Part shown: positions 12,401-46,734 of the stretch, piece by piece
How the letters are laid out: each line of letters opens with the position of its first letter
Numbering within the stretch: the first letter of the stretch is position 1
Assembly: GCA_964019155.1 (NCBI GenBank)
Contig: OZ025241.1
Location: 10,586,629-10,650,628 of the forward strand
Reading direction: 5' to 3'
Source: Osedax fenrisi
Taxonomy: Eukaryota > Annelida > Polychaeta > Sabellida > Siboglinidae
Length of the DNA: 64,000 nt
Made by a program: the position numbers and the translations under genes
The notes under the pieces: generated by a model
What the model saw: the letters and a program-made list of their open reading frames with translations, nothing else
What the model was told of the DNA's origin: nothing
The model's database searches: none

Positions 12401-15400
12401 TCAGGACAATAAGCATTATTACTAATAATAGGAAATGTATACTAGATGTCACCTACATCACATGTATAGTAATATTAGTGCAAGTATTATAATACTATTT
12501 ACCTATATAAAGAAATAAATACAATCTATATAATAGAAAGGACAGGTCATATGTTAATACATATTTTCAACATTTTATTATATGCTGTTGTAATTCTATC
12601 ACTGTATAATTACTGTACAGGAGTGCATATTTAATTCAATATTAAATATATATTTAGATATGTATTTAAATTAATGATATTAATATGATTATATCTAAAT
12701 TATAATATAACGTAATATACATTATATTATTTAGAATTGAGACATAAATATAACAGAAAAATATCTTCTGAATCAAACTGAATATATAGATAACTAAGTT
12801 ATATTTTAATATCATATTTATAGATAAATACAAATTCAAAAATATATTATGGTATCTTTGAAATCATTGAAATATGAGTACATATACAACTGAAAAATAT
12901 CTATTTTGTAGTATAAAATTTACCATTACAGATATAGCTAGAAAATGTGGCATATCCTATATAATACGGCACACTATCACTAATGAGTATGGGGCAGTAT
13001 AGTGGTCAGTGGGGGGGGGGGTAAACCTCAAGGTCATAGTACAGACCCCAGTCTTGAGATCCCATACTTTAAGAGAACGATCGTACGACCCTGACACAAC
13101 TTTCTCATCGTCGACCTGTCATTGTAGTGGTGGTAGTGATGGTGGTAGTGGTGGTAATGGTAGTGGTAGTAGTGGTGGTGGTTGTAGTGGTGGTGGTGGT
13201 GGTGGTTGTGGTGGTGGTGGTGGTGGTTGTAGTGGTGGTGGTGGTTGTGGTGGTGGTGGTGGTGGTGGTGGTAGTGGTGGTGGTAGTGGTGGTAGTGGTA
13301 GTGGTGGTGGTGGTGGTGGTGGTAGTGGTGGTGGTGGTGGTGGTAGTGGTGGTGGTGGTAGTTGTGGTGGTTGTGGTGGTGGTGGTAGTGGTGGTGGTTG
13401 TAGTGGTGGTGGTTGTGGTGGTTGTGGTGGTGGTAGTGGTAGCGATGGTGGTAGTGGATAGATGCTTATAACATGAGGTATGTGATGTATACAAACTATG
13501 GTTGTATACTATCCATTTATACATTTAGATATATATATAATATTATCTAGAATTTTGTTTGTTTGTTCATAATAAATCATATATATATACAAATATTCTG
13601 TATTTTATTACTTTTAAAGTGCGTAAAAATATTATTTTAATCCTTATTATTGTTGCTAAGATAGATATATATTTAAAATTTTACTGGCATTTTATACATT
13701 AGCATGATATTGATATATTAAATAAAATAGATGTAATATTACCTAAAATCAATAATATTAAAATCCATCATAATGAGATAATATATATATTAGATTTATA
13801 AATTTCTTCTGATCTACTATATACTATCATTACCACATTATAACATCAACACAATTTGTATTATAAACATAATTCTTACAGTATACAGATAATATTTAGT
13901 ACAGCGATATACGTTCTATGACAATTGTAAGCATTTTATTAACATGATCATATTCGATTGGAAATATGTACTATGCAAATTAAAATGGCGTTATATGTAA
14001 TAACAATATAGATACAAGAAAAGGAGGGAGGAGATGCTGAAACCAAGACATCTGACTGTATATAATTGGATATATACACCACACATAGGTTACATTTAAG
14101 AGATATAAGAGTAGTATTCAGGGGGAGGACGAAACCTGAAGACATCTGACCATACCGGTGTGGCCAGTCATGGTCACTTTACAGGCTATAGATGACCAGC
14201 TATCTTCATTAGAGAGGTCCCACACCTAATGCAGTGTGAGTGGGGTGTTATATAGGTGTTACGAGTGAGATGTTTACATCGGGCAGGTGGTGGAATCATC
14301 TAGAACAGAGGTTTCCAACCTATGACCCAAACTTGTTTATTTTTTAATTCAAAAATTAATTTAAAAAAAATTCTCTGTATTATAATTTAATACAAATCTA
14401 GTTAAAAATCAAAAAAATTAAATTTGTCATTGTGTCATGTTATATTTTGTAATCAAGAATTATCAAAAAAAAAGGTCATGATGAAAAAAGGTTGGGAACC
14501 ACTGATCTAGAACATATGTCAACAGTATTCATCAGCTAACTAGGTCGTGACTAATCATAGAGGGTAGGTAAACATTCATTATTCTTAATTGTTATTATAG
14601 TTGAATGTCATATATATAAATAGCATGATGATTTGTTATTCTTTTTAAAGTCAAATAAATCAACTCACTAAGCATCTGATATATATTGATACTTCCTCGC
14701 ATGATATATTGCGCAATATACAACAGTTAATTGGGACATTTTTACAGTGGGAAACAGAAATAAGCTTGATGAATATTATAATGTGAATAGTCATCTAATT
14801 ATGTCTAATAAAGCAGACACACATACTTAATAACCTATTACCTATAGATAGTTTAGTAATACAGATACGTACTTGATTTAATTACTATTAATTCAATGGT
14901 ATCGAAATAAATGTAAATAATGCACGAAACAAAAATAATAAATTAATTAAATACCTAATTATATTAGTATCGAATCGAACGTACGAGGGTGGAGTGGTAT
15001 ATCTATCGGCTTAATTACGACCAATCAACTGTTGCGAGGCTAATTAGACAGAGATGGTCTCTGTTCAGTCAAGCGCGCCCAAACCTTAATGGACATATCG
15101 CTGGAGCCGCTGACCAATCGGTTGCCGTTCAGCGCCAAACAGCGCACGGTTCCAGAGTGTCCGTTCAACGTTTGCACCGACCACTTGCTGTTCGTGCGTA
15201 TGTCCCAAACCTGGAGGCACCAGTGTTATTAGTGTGCGGCGCGCGTAGTGGTAGTAGATGTAAATGAAACGATGATGGGTTATTGGATGATGATTAGTCA
15301 TTGGATAATGATTATTCATTGAATAATGATTAGTCATTGGATAATGATTAGTCATTGAATAATGATTAGTCATTGGATAATGATTAGTCATTTGCAGGCG

Positions 15401-16120
15401 AATTATATATGTCAGTATTAAATATGTCAGAGAATTAAGTTTCTATATTGATGGCTTGTTCTAGTGAATAATAATATATAGCGATAGGAAAATTGACATT
15501 ATAAAAGCGAAAATTAATTATTCAATGAACGACGACTCATCGCTGATAAGAGAACTTGATACAAGTAGTAGTGTATAGGTTAGGGCTACCCTAATATATA
15601 GATGTATGATGTTGATAATGATGATACTGATGATAATACTGGTGATGATGCTGATGATGATGCTGATGATGAGGCTGATGATGAGGCTGATGATGATGAT
15701 GATGATGATGATGATACTGATGATGATGATGATGAATGTTTAATAGGCACATAACAGTCGTGAACCTGAGACATAAGTAAACATAAGTAGAATGGTTACG
15801 TTACAAGCATTAATAGCGCGAGGTGGTTATGAGTCATACCCTGATTGTCTTGTCAGATGATCCACTCACTATTCGTATGCCATCGAATTGTAAACACGAG
15901 ATATCTATTGGAACGCGCACACGGGGGTGAGGCGATACATAGGTAAGGGTGTATATGTCTATACGGGGTAGGGCGCGGTATATACACATTCATTATATAT
16001 CATTGTGTTGTTTACCGAAATAGTACTATTATTTGTAATGTTAAATATATTATAAGATTAAAGCAGATATTTACTACTAAATTATTACATGATCATTGAC
16101 AAATAAATATTTGAATATAA

Positions 16121-16172
<52 letters not shown>

Positions 16173-16742
16173 TAATATAAATAATATATGGATTATATTT
16201 AATTTATATAAAATTTCTATTAATAGAACTAACTTTGATCGTATTATATTAAATTATAATTTGTTCTAAAATTAATTTAAACTAAGATCATAACATTCAT
16301 AAATGCGAATAACGCGTACATAGATTGATAATTATCAATCGATGATTACCAATCGTAAGACTACGGCTATAATCGTAGTCGTGCGTTAGTGCGATAGATA
16401 GGGGGCGCTACTCGCGATCGCTAACATTGGGTGTGCCCTTCAAATGTGCGTATCAGACATTTGCCAGTCAACCAGTTTCGGCGCAGTCTGAACCTCTCCG
16501 CAAACGCTTCATTCCACTGCGATAGGTAGTATAGTATGGTGTTTATAGTAGTAGTAGTAGGTAGTAGGTATAGGTGGTTATAGATATAGTAGTAGTATTA
16601 GTAGTAGTAGTAGTAGTAGTTATAGTAGGTATAAGTTATATACTCATGTAATGCTTACTATATATAGTTCAGGTAAATGTAGCTACACTCGGGTAATGCT
16701 TACGTGATTCAGATAGGTTAGTACATAGTACATAATATATAA

Positions 16743-16792
<50 letters not shown>

Positions 16793-19700
16793 GTACAAAG
16801 GAATGTATCGGTGTTAAATAAAATACCGATCGACTGCATACAACAAGCTATTAGAAGAGATATCGGGTGATCGGGTCCGTTGGGTATACTAAATCAATAC
16901 TAATTAATTGATCTGTAGGTCATACATAGGCAGTGTTGGACGGTGAAGCAGCAGCAGCACTATATAGTGCAAGTGCGGGTACTATTCGATGTTAAAGAAC
17001 TAGGACTCACATAAATACAGCTGAGATTGTGCGACTATAAGTAAATATTATACACGGGGTGCGAGTGATAATTATATTGTAGATAGAGATGCAAGTTCAG
17101 GCATAGATGTAATAGTTGCGGATACCATATAGAGTGGTAACCTTACCATCAGTGAAGGAGGTAGGGGTGCTGGAACGATTTTGTATGTAGGGGTGACCAA
17201 CCAATCAAAATAAATTTGGTGGTAAAAGTGGGGGGGACCAATACATAGGAGGTCCCCCTAGATTTTAAAGTGGGGGACATATCCCTTCCGTCCCCCCTGT
17301 TGCAGCGCCCCTAAAAGGAGGCTGTAGCGATGACTATGCTATATATATATGTTTAGAGGGCCCTAGCTCTCTCTATAGCTACCATATAATTAGCACTTGC
17401 ACTTTATATAATATTTCAATGTATTTACACTATTTTAGTTGAATAAAATTCAAAACTCGTACTTAAAAATGAAATATAACTGGTAATCGCACTATTTAGT
17501 GATGCACCACTCAATACCGCTTATATACACAACAGGCTATAGAGAGTGCAAACCTTATATATATATATATATATATATAGTGTATGTATTATAAAGTGAA
17601 ATCTGCAGGTATATCAATTATTGCACTATGAACATATACATAAACACTTATATCTATATTTCTATATATCTATAATAATAATAATAATAATAATAATCAG
17701 ATTGGTTCCTCGTAATAAACGAAAGTGAACCCAGGTAGATAAAGAAGTTCAATGAACTATATACTCATACCTATACACATGGCTATAGAGATTGCAAACC
17801 TTATATATAAATAGATATATATATGTGTTATAACGTGAAGTATGCAGGTATATCAAGTAATGCATTACGTACATAAACATATACCAATACATATACCTAT
17901 ACCTAGGGGCGCTGCAACAGGAGGGACGGGGTGGATATGTACCCCCACTTTAAAATCTAGGGGGACCTCCTATGTATTGGTCCCCCCCACTTTTACCACA
18001 ATTTATTTTGATTGGTTGGTCCCCCTACATACACACCATCGTTCCAGCGCCCCTATGTATACCTATACGGCTACGGCTATAGAGGAATACCAGTAAACTC
18101 GGACCAGGTAAATTCGGACAAGGTAAACTAGGACCACTTTTGAAATAAAATTCGGACCAATTTCGAAGAGAATCGGATCAGTTTAAAATAACTATATATA
18201 GTATACTTCTATAATGTAGGTTAAAGCATAAAAGTGGTTCGAGTTTTCTTCAAAAGTGTTCCTAGTTTATTTCAAAAGGGGTCCGAGTTTACCTGGTCCG
18301 AGTTGACTGCTACCCCTGTAGAGATAGCAAACCTTAATGTCTACGGACGTAGGGTGTACGCTACGCGAGGAGATAGCGGTGTTGATGCTCCACTCGTCGC
18401 GCTGACACAACGCTCGCCACAGTAACGGATCGCAGGCCACCCGGCGCCAACGTCTGCATACCCTACCCGCTCTCGCTAAACTTACTACCGGGGGGGAGGG
18501 GGGGGGTGTAAGTGTGAAGGTGTGTAGGACCACTGTAGGTGTGTAGATGTGTGTGAGAATGTAGGTGTGTGTAGATGTGTGTGAGAATGTAGGTGTGTGT
18601 AGGTGTTAGTGTGTGTGTAGGTGTATGTATGTAGGTTTCGTTGTCGTTGTTGCTGTTGTTGAAAGTATTTATTTACTAAATAATATGATGACACATCATT
18701 AATAATAATAATTTTTATATAATAATATTATTCGAAAATTATGTATAATTTTCTATTAATATAGATACAAATAGTGAATACAGATATATATATATATATA
18801 TGTGTGTGATTGCGTATGTGTGTGTGTGTGTATAACTTAACGAGTATGTATGTGAGTGCGTGCGTTAGTATAGTTGTGCTTATGTATATAATCAATGGTA
18901 TAAATGATACCGTGACATTGCGAATGAGAAGAGTAATACTACGCTAAATATACTACGCATATAAAACTAAAAAGAACGTGAATATAATATAATTAATATA
19001 TCATGTAATTCATCTAATCACTAATATATAATTAATATAATTACCAATATTAAACATCCATGATTAATCATCGGTGGATAGATTTACTAACCAGGATCGA
19101 GTAATTTGAATATATCGAAGATAATCGCGTCGGGAAGTGCATCGATGTAGTTTGAACAGAACGAAGGACATCCTTTATGCATTAAATACTCCATTTTCAT
19201 CGACAGAAAATGAATTTCTGATACGTCGCATACACTCTGATGATGAAGATTGCCGTGATATTATTATATATTAATATTTAATGATACTTTTCAGTGGTAT
19301 ATTTAATTATATTTCAATACTTTTTTAAAGATACCAGAGATATTCATTTATTTGTAAAATAAAATTCACTATATTTTTTTTATATATAAATATAAAAATC
19401 TTTCAATTAAATCAGAATTTATAAATAAATTTGTATTTTTAATAATATATAAATTTATATTATTAAAAATATAAATTTATTTATAAATTCAGTTTTATTC
19501 GAAATATGTGTTCTATATTAAGCTGCGCTCACTTCACACCAACAGACATAGTCCTATTTCGGCTGATTTTAGGGAATTGTCGTTTGCTAGATATCGAGCA
19601 AATCAAATATTTGATAATAGGTAATTTATATATAAATGTACGCAGATGGTATGCGCTTCGCTATAAAAGAAACTTTCTTTACATAGATGGTGTCAACCTA

Positions 19701-21015
19701 ATTAAATTGGTAAATATATTATGTATCTGTTATTTATGCTGGTGGGATGTTCCTTAATAATCTTAAAAATTGTCTAATTAATACATCAATAATATAATTG
19801 TATAGAATTTAAACATATTATAAATATATAACATCTAACTATATAACATCTAATTATATAACATATACGTATATAACAACGATCGTGAGATAATTGTTTG
19901 AATAGATGTTAAAGTAAACAATATTATATTATATTGACACTACTTTTAGAACTTCATTCTATATTCATGCCCACAAACAGCCTATAAGTATAGCCGTTCA
20001 TACCGAAACTACCCGATTTTGATATTCGGTGATATAGGAATATAAAATTCGTGCCGATATCAGGCTGTATATGTTGGTGAACACAGCTTTATTGTATGTC
20101 TACACTATAAATAATATTAGTTTATTACATTACATTATGATTTTAATATAATCATATTGAAATAATTAATTTGAATATGAGTTTTTGCATTTACGTGTAT
20201 ATTAAATTCAACTATTATAGTTACTATATACTACCTGACCATAATGCAATGATAAAATCATTCAAGCGTAAAATAAAGGTGTCAAAAAATATGACTAAGT
20301 ATACGTCTTTTCATTTATATAACATAATTAATATTATATACTTTAGTTAAACTTACTAATATTTCTCCAAGAAATTTATTTCTTTCGGGTCCTTTCATAC
20401 CAGTAAAGCATTCTTTCATCGCCTTATGAAATAATAATAATATTAATCAAAATAAATTCGAAGAAATAAAACACCAACCTTTATTTTGGAATTATTGTCT
20501 ATGTGTTGATCACTTGTTTCCGAATTGATTGAATCAATTGATAAGTGGGAAGATGAATTATCCTCATTTTCTATATTCAAAATTGTAGTAACATCGATGG
20601 CGTGATCAATTTTACTTTGTTTAGTGTTACATTTACCGCATATAATATCAATTGATCGTTTTTGTGAATATGAATCCGATTTTTCAAAAAAATGTTCACT
20701 AAATAAATTTGTATTTGTATTCATCCAGTTATTTATATCAACATTTCTACCTACATTCATACTATCATATCTATTTGTAATTTTATTTTGATAACTATTA
20801 GATTTTATATAAGATTTTGAATAATAATTTGGCAAACTCGATGACTTCAATAAATAACTACTATGATTCATATTCTGAGCTTTTCTATCACTTATATTGC
20901 TTGCATATTTTTCTTTTTTAAATATTTCAGAATATTGTACAATTGTTGTTCTCCTACACCTTTTCTTACACTCTTTACAGTATTTAACTGTATCTTTATC
21001 ATTATAAAAAACCAT
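6478..21015 (-). CDS. F-box/WD40-repeat protein, substrate receptor of an SCF ubiquitin ligase
   Basis: Fourteen exons join in phase to 613 codons: 20479-21015, 20357-20422, 19092-19236, 18333-18484, 16426-16516, 15840-15904, 15085-15210, 14136-14225, 13027-13115, 11854-11932, 9673-9765, 8746-8855, 7388-7445, 6478-6618. Residues 1-200 are Ser/Asn-rich with Cys pairs CKEC and CGKC. The F-box spans about 233-278 (starts DALPDAIIFDIFKLL, ends WRRVACDPLLWRALC), split between exons 3 and 4. A linker with WNEAFAERFRLRRNW leads to seven WD40 blades, each with a VSGS-type strand and an IKVWD-like end; the protein stops right after the last blade. By family knowledge the F-box binds Skp1 and the propeller binds phosphodegrons, as in Fbxw7 and beta-TrCP. 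I cannot choose between these subfamilies. The penultimate blade has VSAS instead of VSGS. Introns hold MITEs and long tandem arrays. Confidence 0.9.
7128..7220. mobile_element. MITE family D, partial copy
   Basis: Shares TTGCCGGAAATATT, AACTTTAAAACGATTTTCT and a GTGGGAAACCCC end with the longer copies at 11984-12204 and 50793-51216. Only one end is recognisable. It lies in the last intron of the F-box gene. Confidence 0.6.
8184..8427. repeat. Two-copy tandem duplication in F-box intron
   Basis: A unit of roughly 110 bp beginning AGTTTTAACTTTAACA occurs twice in direct orientation (about 8184-8290 and 8319-8427) with a short spacer and a few substitutions. AT-rich, non-coding. Confidence 0.8.
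9771..9953. repeat. GAT/GGT trinucleotide array against an F-box acceptor
   Basis: Imperfect (GAT)n/(GGT)n array starting within 10 bp of the acceptor of the exon at 9673-9765. On the gene's sense strand it reads as an (ATC/ACC)n pyrimidine-rich tract leading into the splice site. The His-rich open frame on the minus strand is a by-product of the array. Confidence 0.9.
10450..11817. repeat. 12-bp minisatellite, about 1.35 kb, in F-box intron
   Basis: More than 100 units of GAATGGTAGGGA with A/G variation at one main position (GAATGG versus GAGTGG) plus scattered variants. Because 12 is a multiple of 3 and the unit lacks stops in several frames, long artefactual open frames appear on both strands. 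The array starts about 35 bp after the donor of the exon at 11854-11932 (sense is minus). Blocks of units recur in the same order, suggesting higher-order unequal exchange. Confidence 0.97.
11984..12204. mobile_element. MITE family D, foldback element
   Basis: Ends are related inverted sequences: left GGGCTATCTCACTAGCAG, right TAGTGGGAAACCCCCTTAA. Internal palindromic pieces CAAGTTGTAGTGGGATACCC and GGGGGTATCCCACTACAA mark further copies of the terminus. Related copies lie at 50793-51216 and 7128-7220. The duplication at the insertion site is not clear, so the superfamily is not assigned. Confidence 0.7.
13119..13460. repeat. GGT/AGT trinucleotide array against an F-box acceptor
   Basis: About 340 bp of (GGT)n with AGT and TGT interruptions, ending 3-4 bp from the acceptor of the exon at 13027-13115. 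On the sense strand this is an (ACC)n tract in place of a usual polypyrimidine tract. The poly-Val, poly-Gly and poly-Thr frames here are artefacts of the array. Confidence 0.97.
14306..14504. mobile_element. MITE family C, copy 1 (hAT, 8-bp TSD)
   Basis: A 199-bp element with ends CAGAGGTTTCCAACC and GGTTGGGAACCACTG, typical of hAT termini of the CAGTGGTTCCCAACC type. It is flanked by perfect 8-bp duplications ATCTAGAA (14298-14305 and 14505-14512). No coding capacity. Second copy at 60712-60960. It lies in an intron of the F-box gene. Confidence 0.92.
15270..15391. repeat. 18-bp tandem repeat in F-box intron
   Basis: About six imperfect units of GATTAGTCATTGGATAAT. It begins about 60 bp upstream (on the sense strand) of the acceptor of the exon at 15085-15210. 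Confidence 0.85.
15601..15735. repeat. GAT/GCT trinucleotide array in F-box intron
   Basis: Imperfect (GAT)n with GCTGAT and ACTGAT interruptions, downstream of the donor of the exon at 15840-15904. The Ser-rich minus frame is an artefact. Confidence 0.9.
16124..16170. repeat. (TA)n microsatellite
   Basis: Pure TA dinucleotide tract in an F-box intron. A similar tract lies at about 16750-16788, and a (TAG)n/(GTA)n tract at about 16536-16640. Confidence 0.95.
17162..17313 (+). mobile_element. MITE family B, copy 1
   Basis: A 152-bp element with inverted ends TAGGGGTGCTGGAACGAT and TTGCAGCGCCCCTA. The flanks GAAGGAGG and AAAGGAGG suggest an 8-bp target duplication with one change. The other copy is the same length and lies in opposite orientation 590 bp away. 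Non-coding; intron of the F-box gene. Confidence 0.85.
17531..17890. repeat. Tandem copies of the exon-4 donor region
   Basis: Two diverged units (about 17531-17655 and 17778-17890) each start with GGCTATAGAGA, two or three bases, then GCAAACCTTA, followed by AT repeats and TGCAGGTATATCAA. The start of each unit matches the true donor region of the F-box exon ending at 18333 (sense AAG|GTTTGC), so the intron carries two decoy copies of its own 5' splice site. At the real site the same sequence is split by a MITE (18085-18315). Confidence 0.75.
17904..18055 (-). mobile_element. MITE family B, copy 2 (inverted)
   Basis: Reverse-complement copy of 17162-17313, again 152 bp, ends TAGGGGCGCTGCAAC and GTTCCAGCGCCCCTA. 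About 30 bp from the family A MITE at 18085. The two family B copies could form a large hairpin in the transcript. Confidence 0.85.
18085..18315. mobile_element. MITE family A, copy 2 (hAT-like)
   Basis: A 231-bp copy of the element at 3256-3487, starting GAATACCAGTAAAC and ending GACTGCTACCC. Flanks CTATAGAG (18077-18084) and CTGTAGAG (18316-18323) form an 8-bp duplication with one change. Removing element plus one flank restores GGCTATAGAG-ATAGCAAACC, which matches the undisturbed paralogous sites at 17534 and 17781. It ends 17 bp from the exon ending at 18333. Confidence 0.88.
18490..18640. repeat. G-run and GTGTGTAGG simple repeats at an F-box acceptor
   Basis: A G-rich run (18490-18508) followed by GT-rich repeats of GTGTAGGTGTGTGTAGAT type. 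On the sense strand these are the CA- and C-rich tract preceding the acceptor of the exon at 18333-18484. Confidence 0.85.
19975..20087. mobile_element. Possible diverged MITE related to 36163-36398
   Basis: Inverted ends GCCCACAAACAGCCTATA and GGCTGTATATGTTGGTG, with an internal CCGATATC, resemble the right part of the element at 36163-36398. In the intron between F-box exons 2 and 3 (numbered from the start codon). No clear target duplication. Confidence 0.4.
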
Positions 21016-24000
21016 TTTTATAATATATGACTTAAATTATGGTTTACTATTTAAATAATGCATTGATACATTAATTTGCATAAAATATATTTAATATAAT
21101 ATCAAATATAAAAATTATCAAAATATATACATTACAGGAAGTTTATTAAATTTAGTTAATGTCTTTGTAATGCAATTTATTTATTTACTTGATTTAAAAA
21201 GTTTTCTATATATTTTACATTTTATAGAATTAATATGTATGTGAATTAAGAATTTATATAAATTTATTATACGTACATTAAGAATATATTATGAAATAGT
21301 CTTCATATAAAAGGTTAGTTTAAATTGATTTAATCATATTAAATTTTCTATAAATGTATTTAATTGATATCGCATACAATAATTATAACAATGAATTAAA
21401 CTGAATAATTTATGTTGTTAGTAAATTATAATAGTTCATTATTTTAGTAGAATATATATTATTAATCATTAACTATATTTTTAAAATGTTATATATACAT
21501 ATTACAAATTAAATAAATATATACATTTATATATATTATAATAATTATATATTATTGATATAAGTTAAGCTTTAAGTTAGCTATACAAATCAGTTGAATA
21601 GCGTTATTAAATGTAAATTAAATGATTTTATTTTAATTTAAAATTATATTAAATTCATAATTAATCACATGATAATATGCATATACTAAAATAAACATTG
21701 GATCATTGACTATTTTCTACAGCAATGATATGGGCGGTTATTATGTTTTTAAAGAGTTAGTTATTAGATTTAAAATTTACAGACAACAAAAGTAAATAAT
21801 TCACATAGTTAAAATATAGTGGACGCTAGTCTATATACAATTATATTATATTACTATAAGCCGGTTACTGCACGAGTTGGGAACGGTTTTCAAAATGTTG
21901 CCAGTAGTTGAGGCGGGCCTAATCTTTACTTGATTATACATTGTAAATAATATCATTTACTATATACAGGATATATTTTAGATTCATATTCTATATTAAA
22001 CTACAATAATGTACACTATATTCCGATATTATTCCGATATCATTAGCGCCCTCTATATTCTAACTATGGTATAGTATTTGTTTTTAATTTTGACTTTTGT
22101 CAAGATAAATTGATTTAAATTGAATTGGGTTGCTTTAGTTCCGCTGCTAAATGAAACATCATATATACATTTTATATATTTATCCGATGCACATACATGA
22201 ACATATATATATCTTTGTATTTATATAAATAAATATATATTTATATATACATATATTTTTACCTATTTGTATTGTGAGTTTGCTAATTATAGCGCAACAT
22301 CTTTTATAAGATTATTCGGAATGCAATGCAGATAAAAAAAACCAAGTAAATCTAACCAAACCCAAAATACAAAACTGTATACACAAATACACACTTCATG
22401 TGTGATACATGCAGGCATATACACAAGTGACATGAGTAATTAACAAGTCAATAATTCATAAAAATACAGATCTATGTAAACATAATTCTTATTATGGGCA
22501 AAGATTTTACTTAGGAAAGATATAACACATGAATTCATGTCATTCGATTTTGTATGATATCTGTCAGATAATCCGGCTACTTTAGTTAGTGTGAAGGCCA
22601 CTTTTTTAGAATATTATTAAATAATATAGAATTAAGTAAGATTTATTAATTGTTTAATTCCTATTAAAAATGTTATTCACTAGATAACTTGAATAGTTTA
22701 CATTTTATTATCTACACACTGATCAAGCTATTATAATGGCGGACTTTTCAATTCTTTTTTATTTAAATATATGTATATTTCAATTTATCAATATATACAT
22801 AAATTATATACTCATTTCGAAATAACTCACACTATAATAGACTTGCTAGTAAATATATCACATTATACCTTAAAGTATTACTTAATATAGTCTGTATGAC
22901 TGTAACATTTTTCGCTTTCTGTATACAATATCTTAGAATATCTTAATATTTATAGCATTTACATTATAGCATATACATAGCATTGCGTTAAGTCGATGAC
23001 TAAATATTTTTTATAATATAGTATAATATGTAGGATAATATAGTATCATAGTCAGATAATTTAATAGTATTTATAATATAGAATTTAATATTATCCAATA
23101 GTCTGTGTATATTTTATATGTTTTATGCTTTTATATTATTTTTTATAGAACTAGTTGGAATTGATTATCCATTTAGGATTATTTAAATTTTAAATATATT
23201 TGTTTGAATAGCAAATATATTTATATATATATAAATATGATTAATTGTTATAAAATAATACGAATACCTTAATAGTAATGTATACATTTATATTATGGAT
23301 AACATATTATTAATATATAGATTACGGCTATGATTTATAAAATATTTAATTTTTGTTATCATATCTTACCATATTTTGTTTTACCATTTAAATAATAATT
23401 TATATTCGACTATAATTTTATTAAATTATTAGATTATGTGGATAAATTAATAATTAAATCAAGTAAATTCTAAATAATTTAATATTAATTTATAAAATAT
23501 TACTCGATAATATATTAATATATTATTATTAGGAAATATTGTGTCAGAGATACAATAGTACATACTAATGTATCATTACGTAATTAAAGATACTTATATA
23601 TTTTCAATATATTGTATATTTTTATAATATTCAAATAATTGTATAATTTAAAATTAAGTAATCATCAAACCAATTATTTTACCCGGACTAAGATTTACCA
23701 TGGTTTATATATATATATAGAAACATGCTTTATAGCTTTCCAATTAAAATATATAATTCAACATCGACCAAAGCATTAACTTAAATATCTAACTTTAAAT
23801 ATTTATTATTTCATATAATAATCGATTGTAAATTTCAATCATAACATCACATATATAGTTAACTATATATCACCGATATACACATTCTTCTAAAACACGC
23901 GTATTCCTATACCTAAATTTAGTTTTTTCCCCTTGGTTACATCCCTGTAATAATTTGTCATAAAGATATATAGTTTACGACGTAGACTAATAGTTAATAT

Positions 24001-24072
24001 CCATACGTAACCGATATACTGTGCATTCCAATACCTAACCTATTTGTCACCCCCAGGGTAACCACTACTGCG
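21016..24072. other. Intergenic gap between divergent genes
   Basis: Separates the F-box gene (minus) from the ATAD5 homologue (plus), so both promoters should lie here. I see no open frame with coding character and no mobile element. The string CACCCCCAG at about 24049-24057 just before the ATAD5 start could be a 5' UTR acceptor. Most of the rest is AT-rich with short TA runs. Confidence 0.6.

Positions 24073-46734
<22,662 letters not shown>

Noticed and set aside
13009..13524. Gly-, Val- and Thr-rich proteins
   Set aside because: Frames of the GGT array next to an F-box exon.
19506..19757. 83-codon plus-strand frame
   Set aside because: No family motif, lies in an F-box intron and has AT-rich composition like the surrounding intron.
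20443..21015. A separate 190-codon gene on the minus strand
   Set aside because: A donor at 20478 joins it in phase to the next exon and then to the F-box exons, so it is the first exon of the F-box gene.
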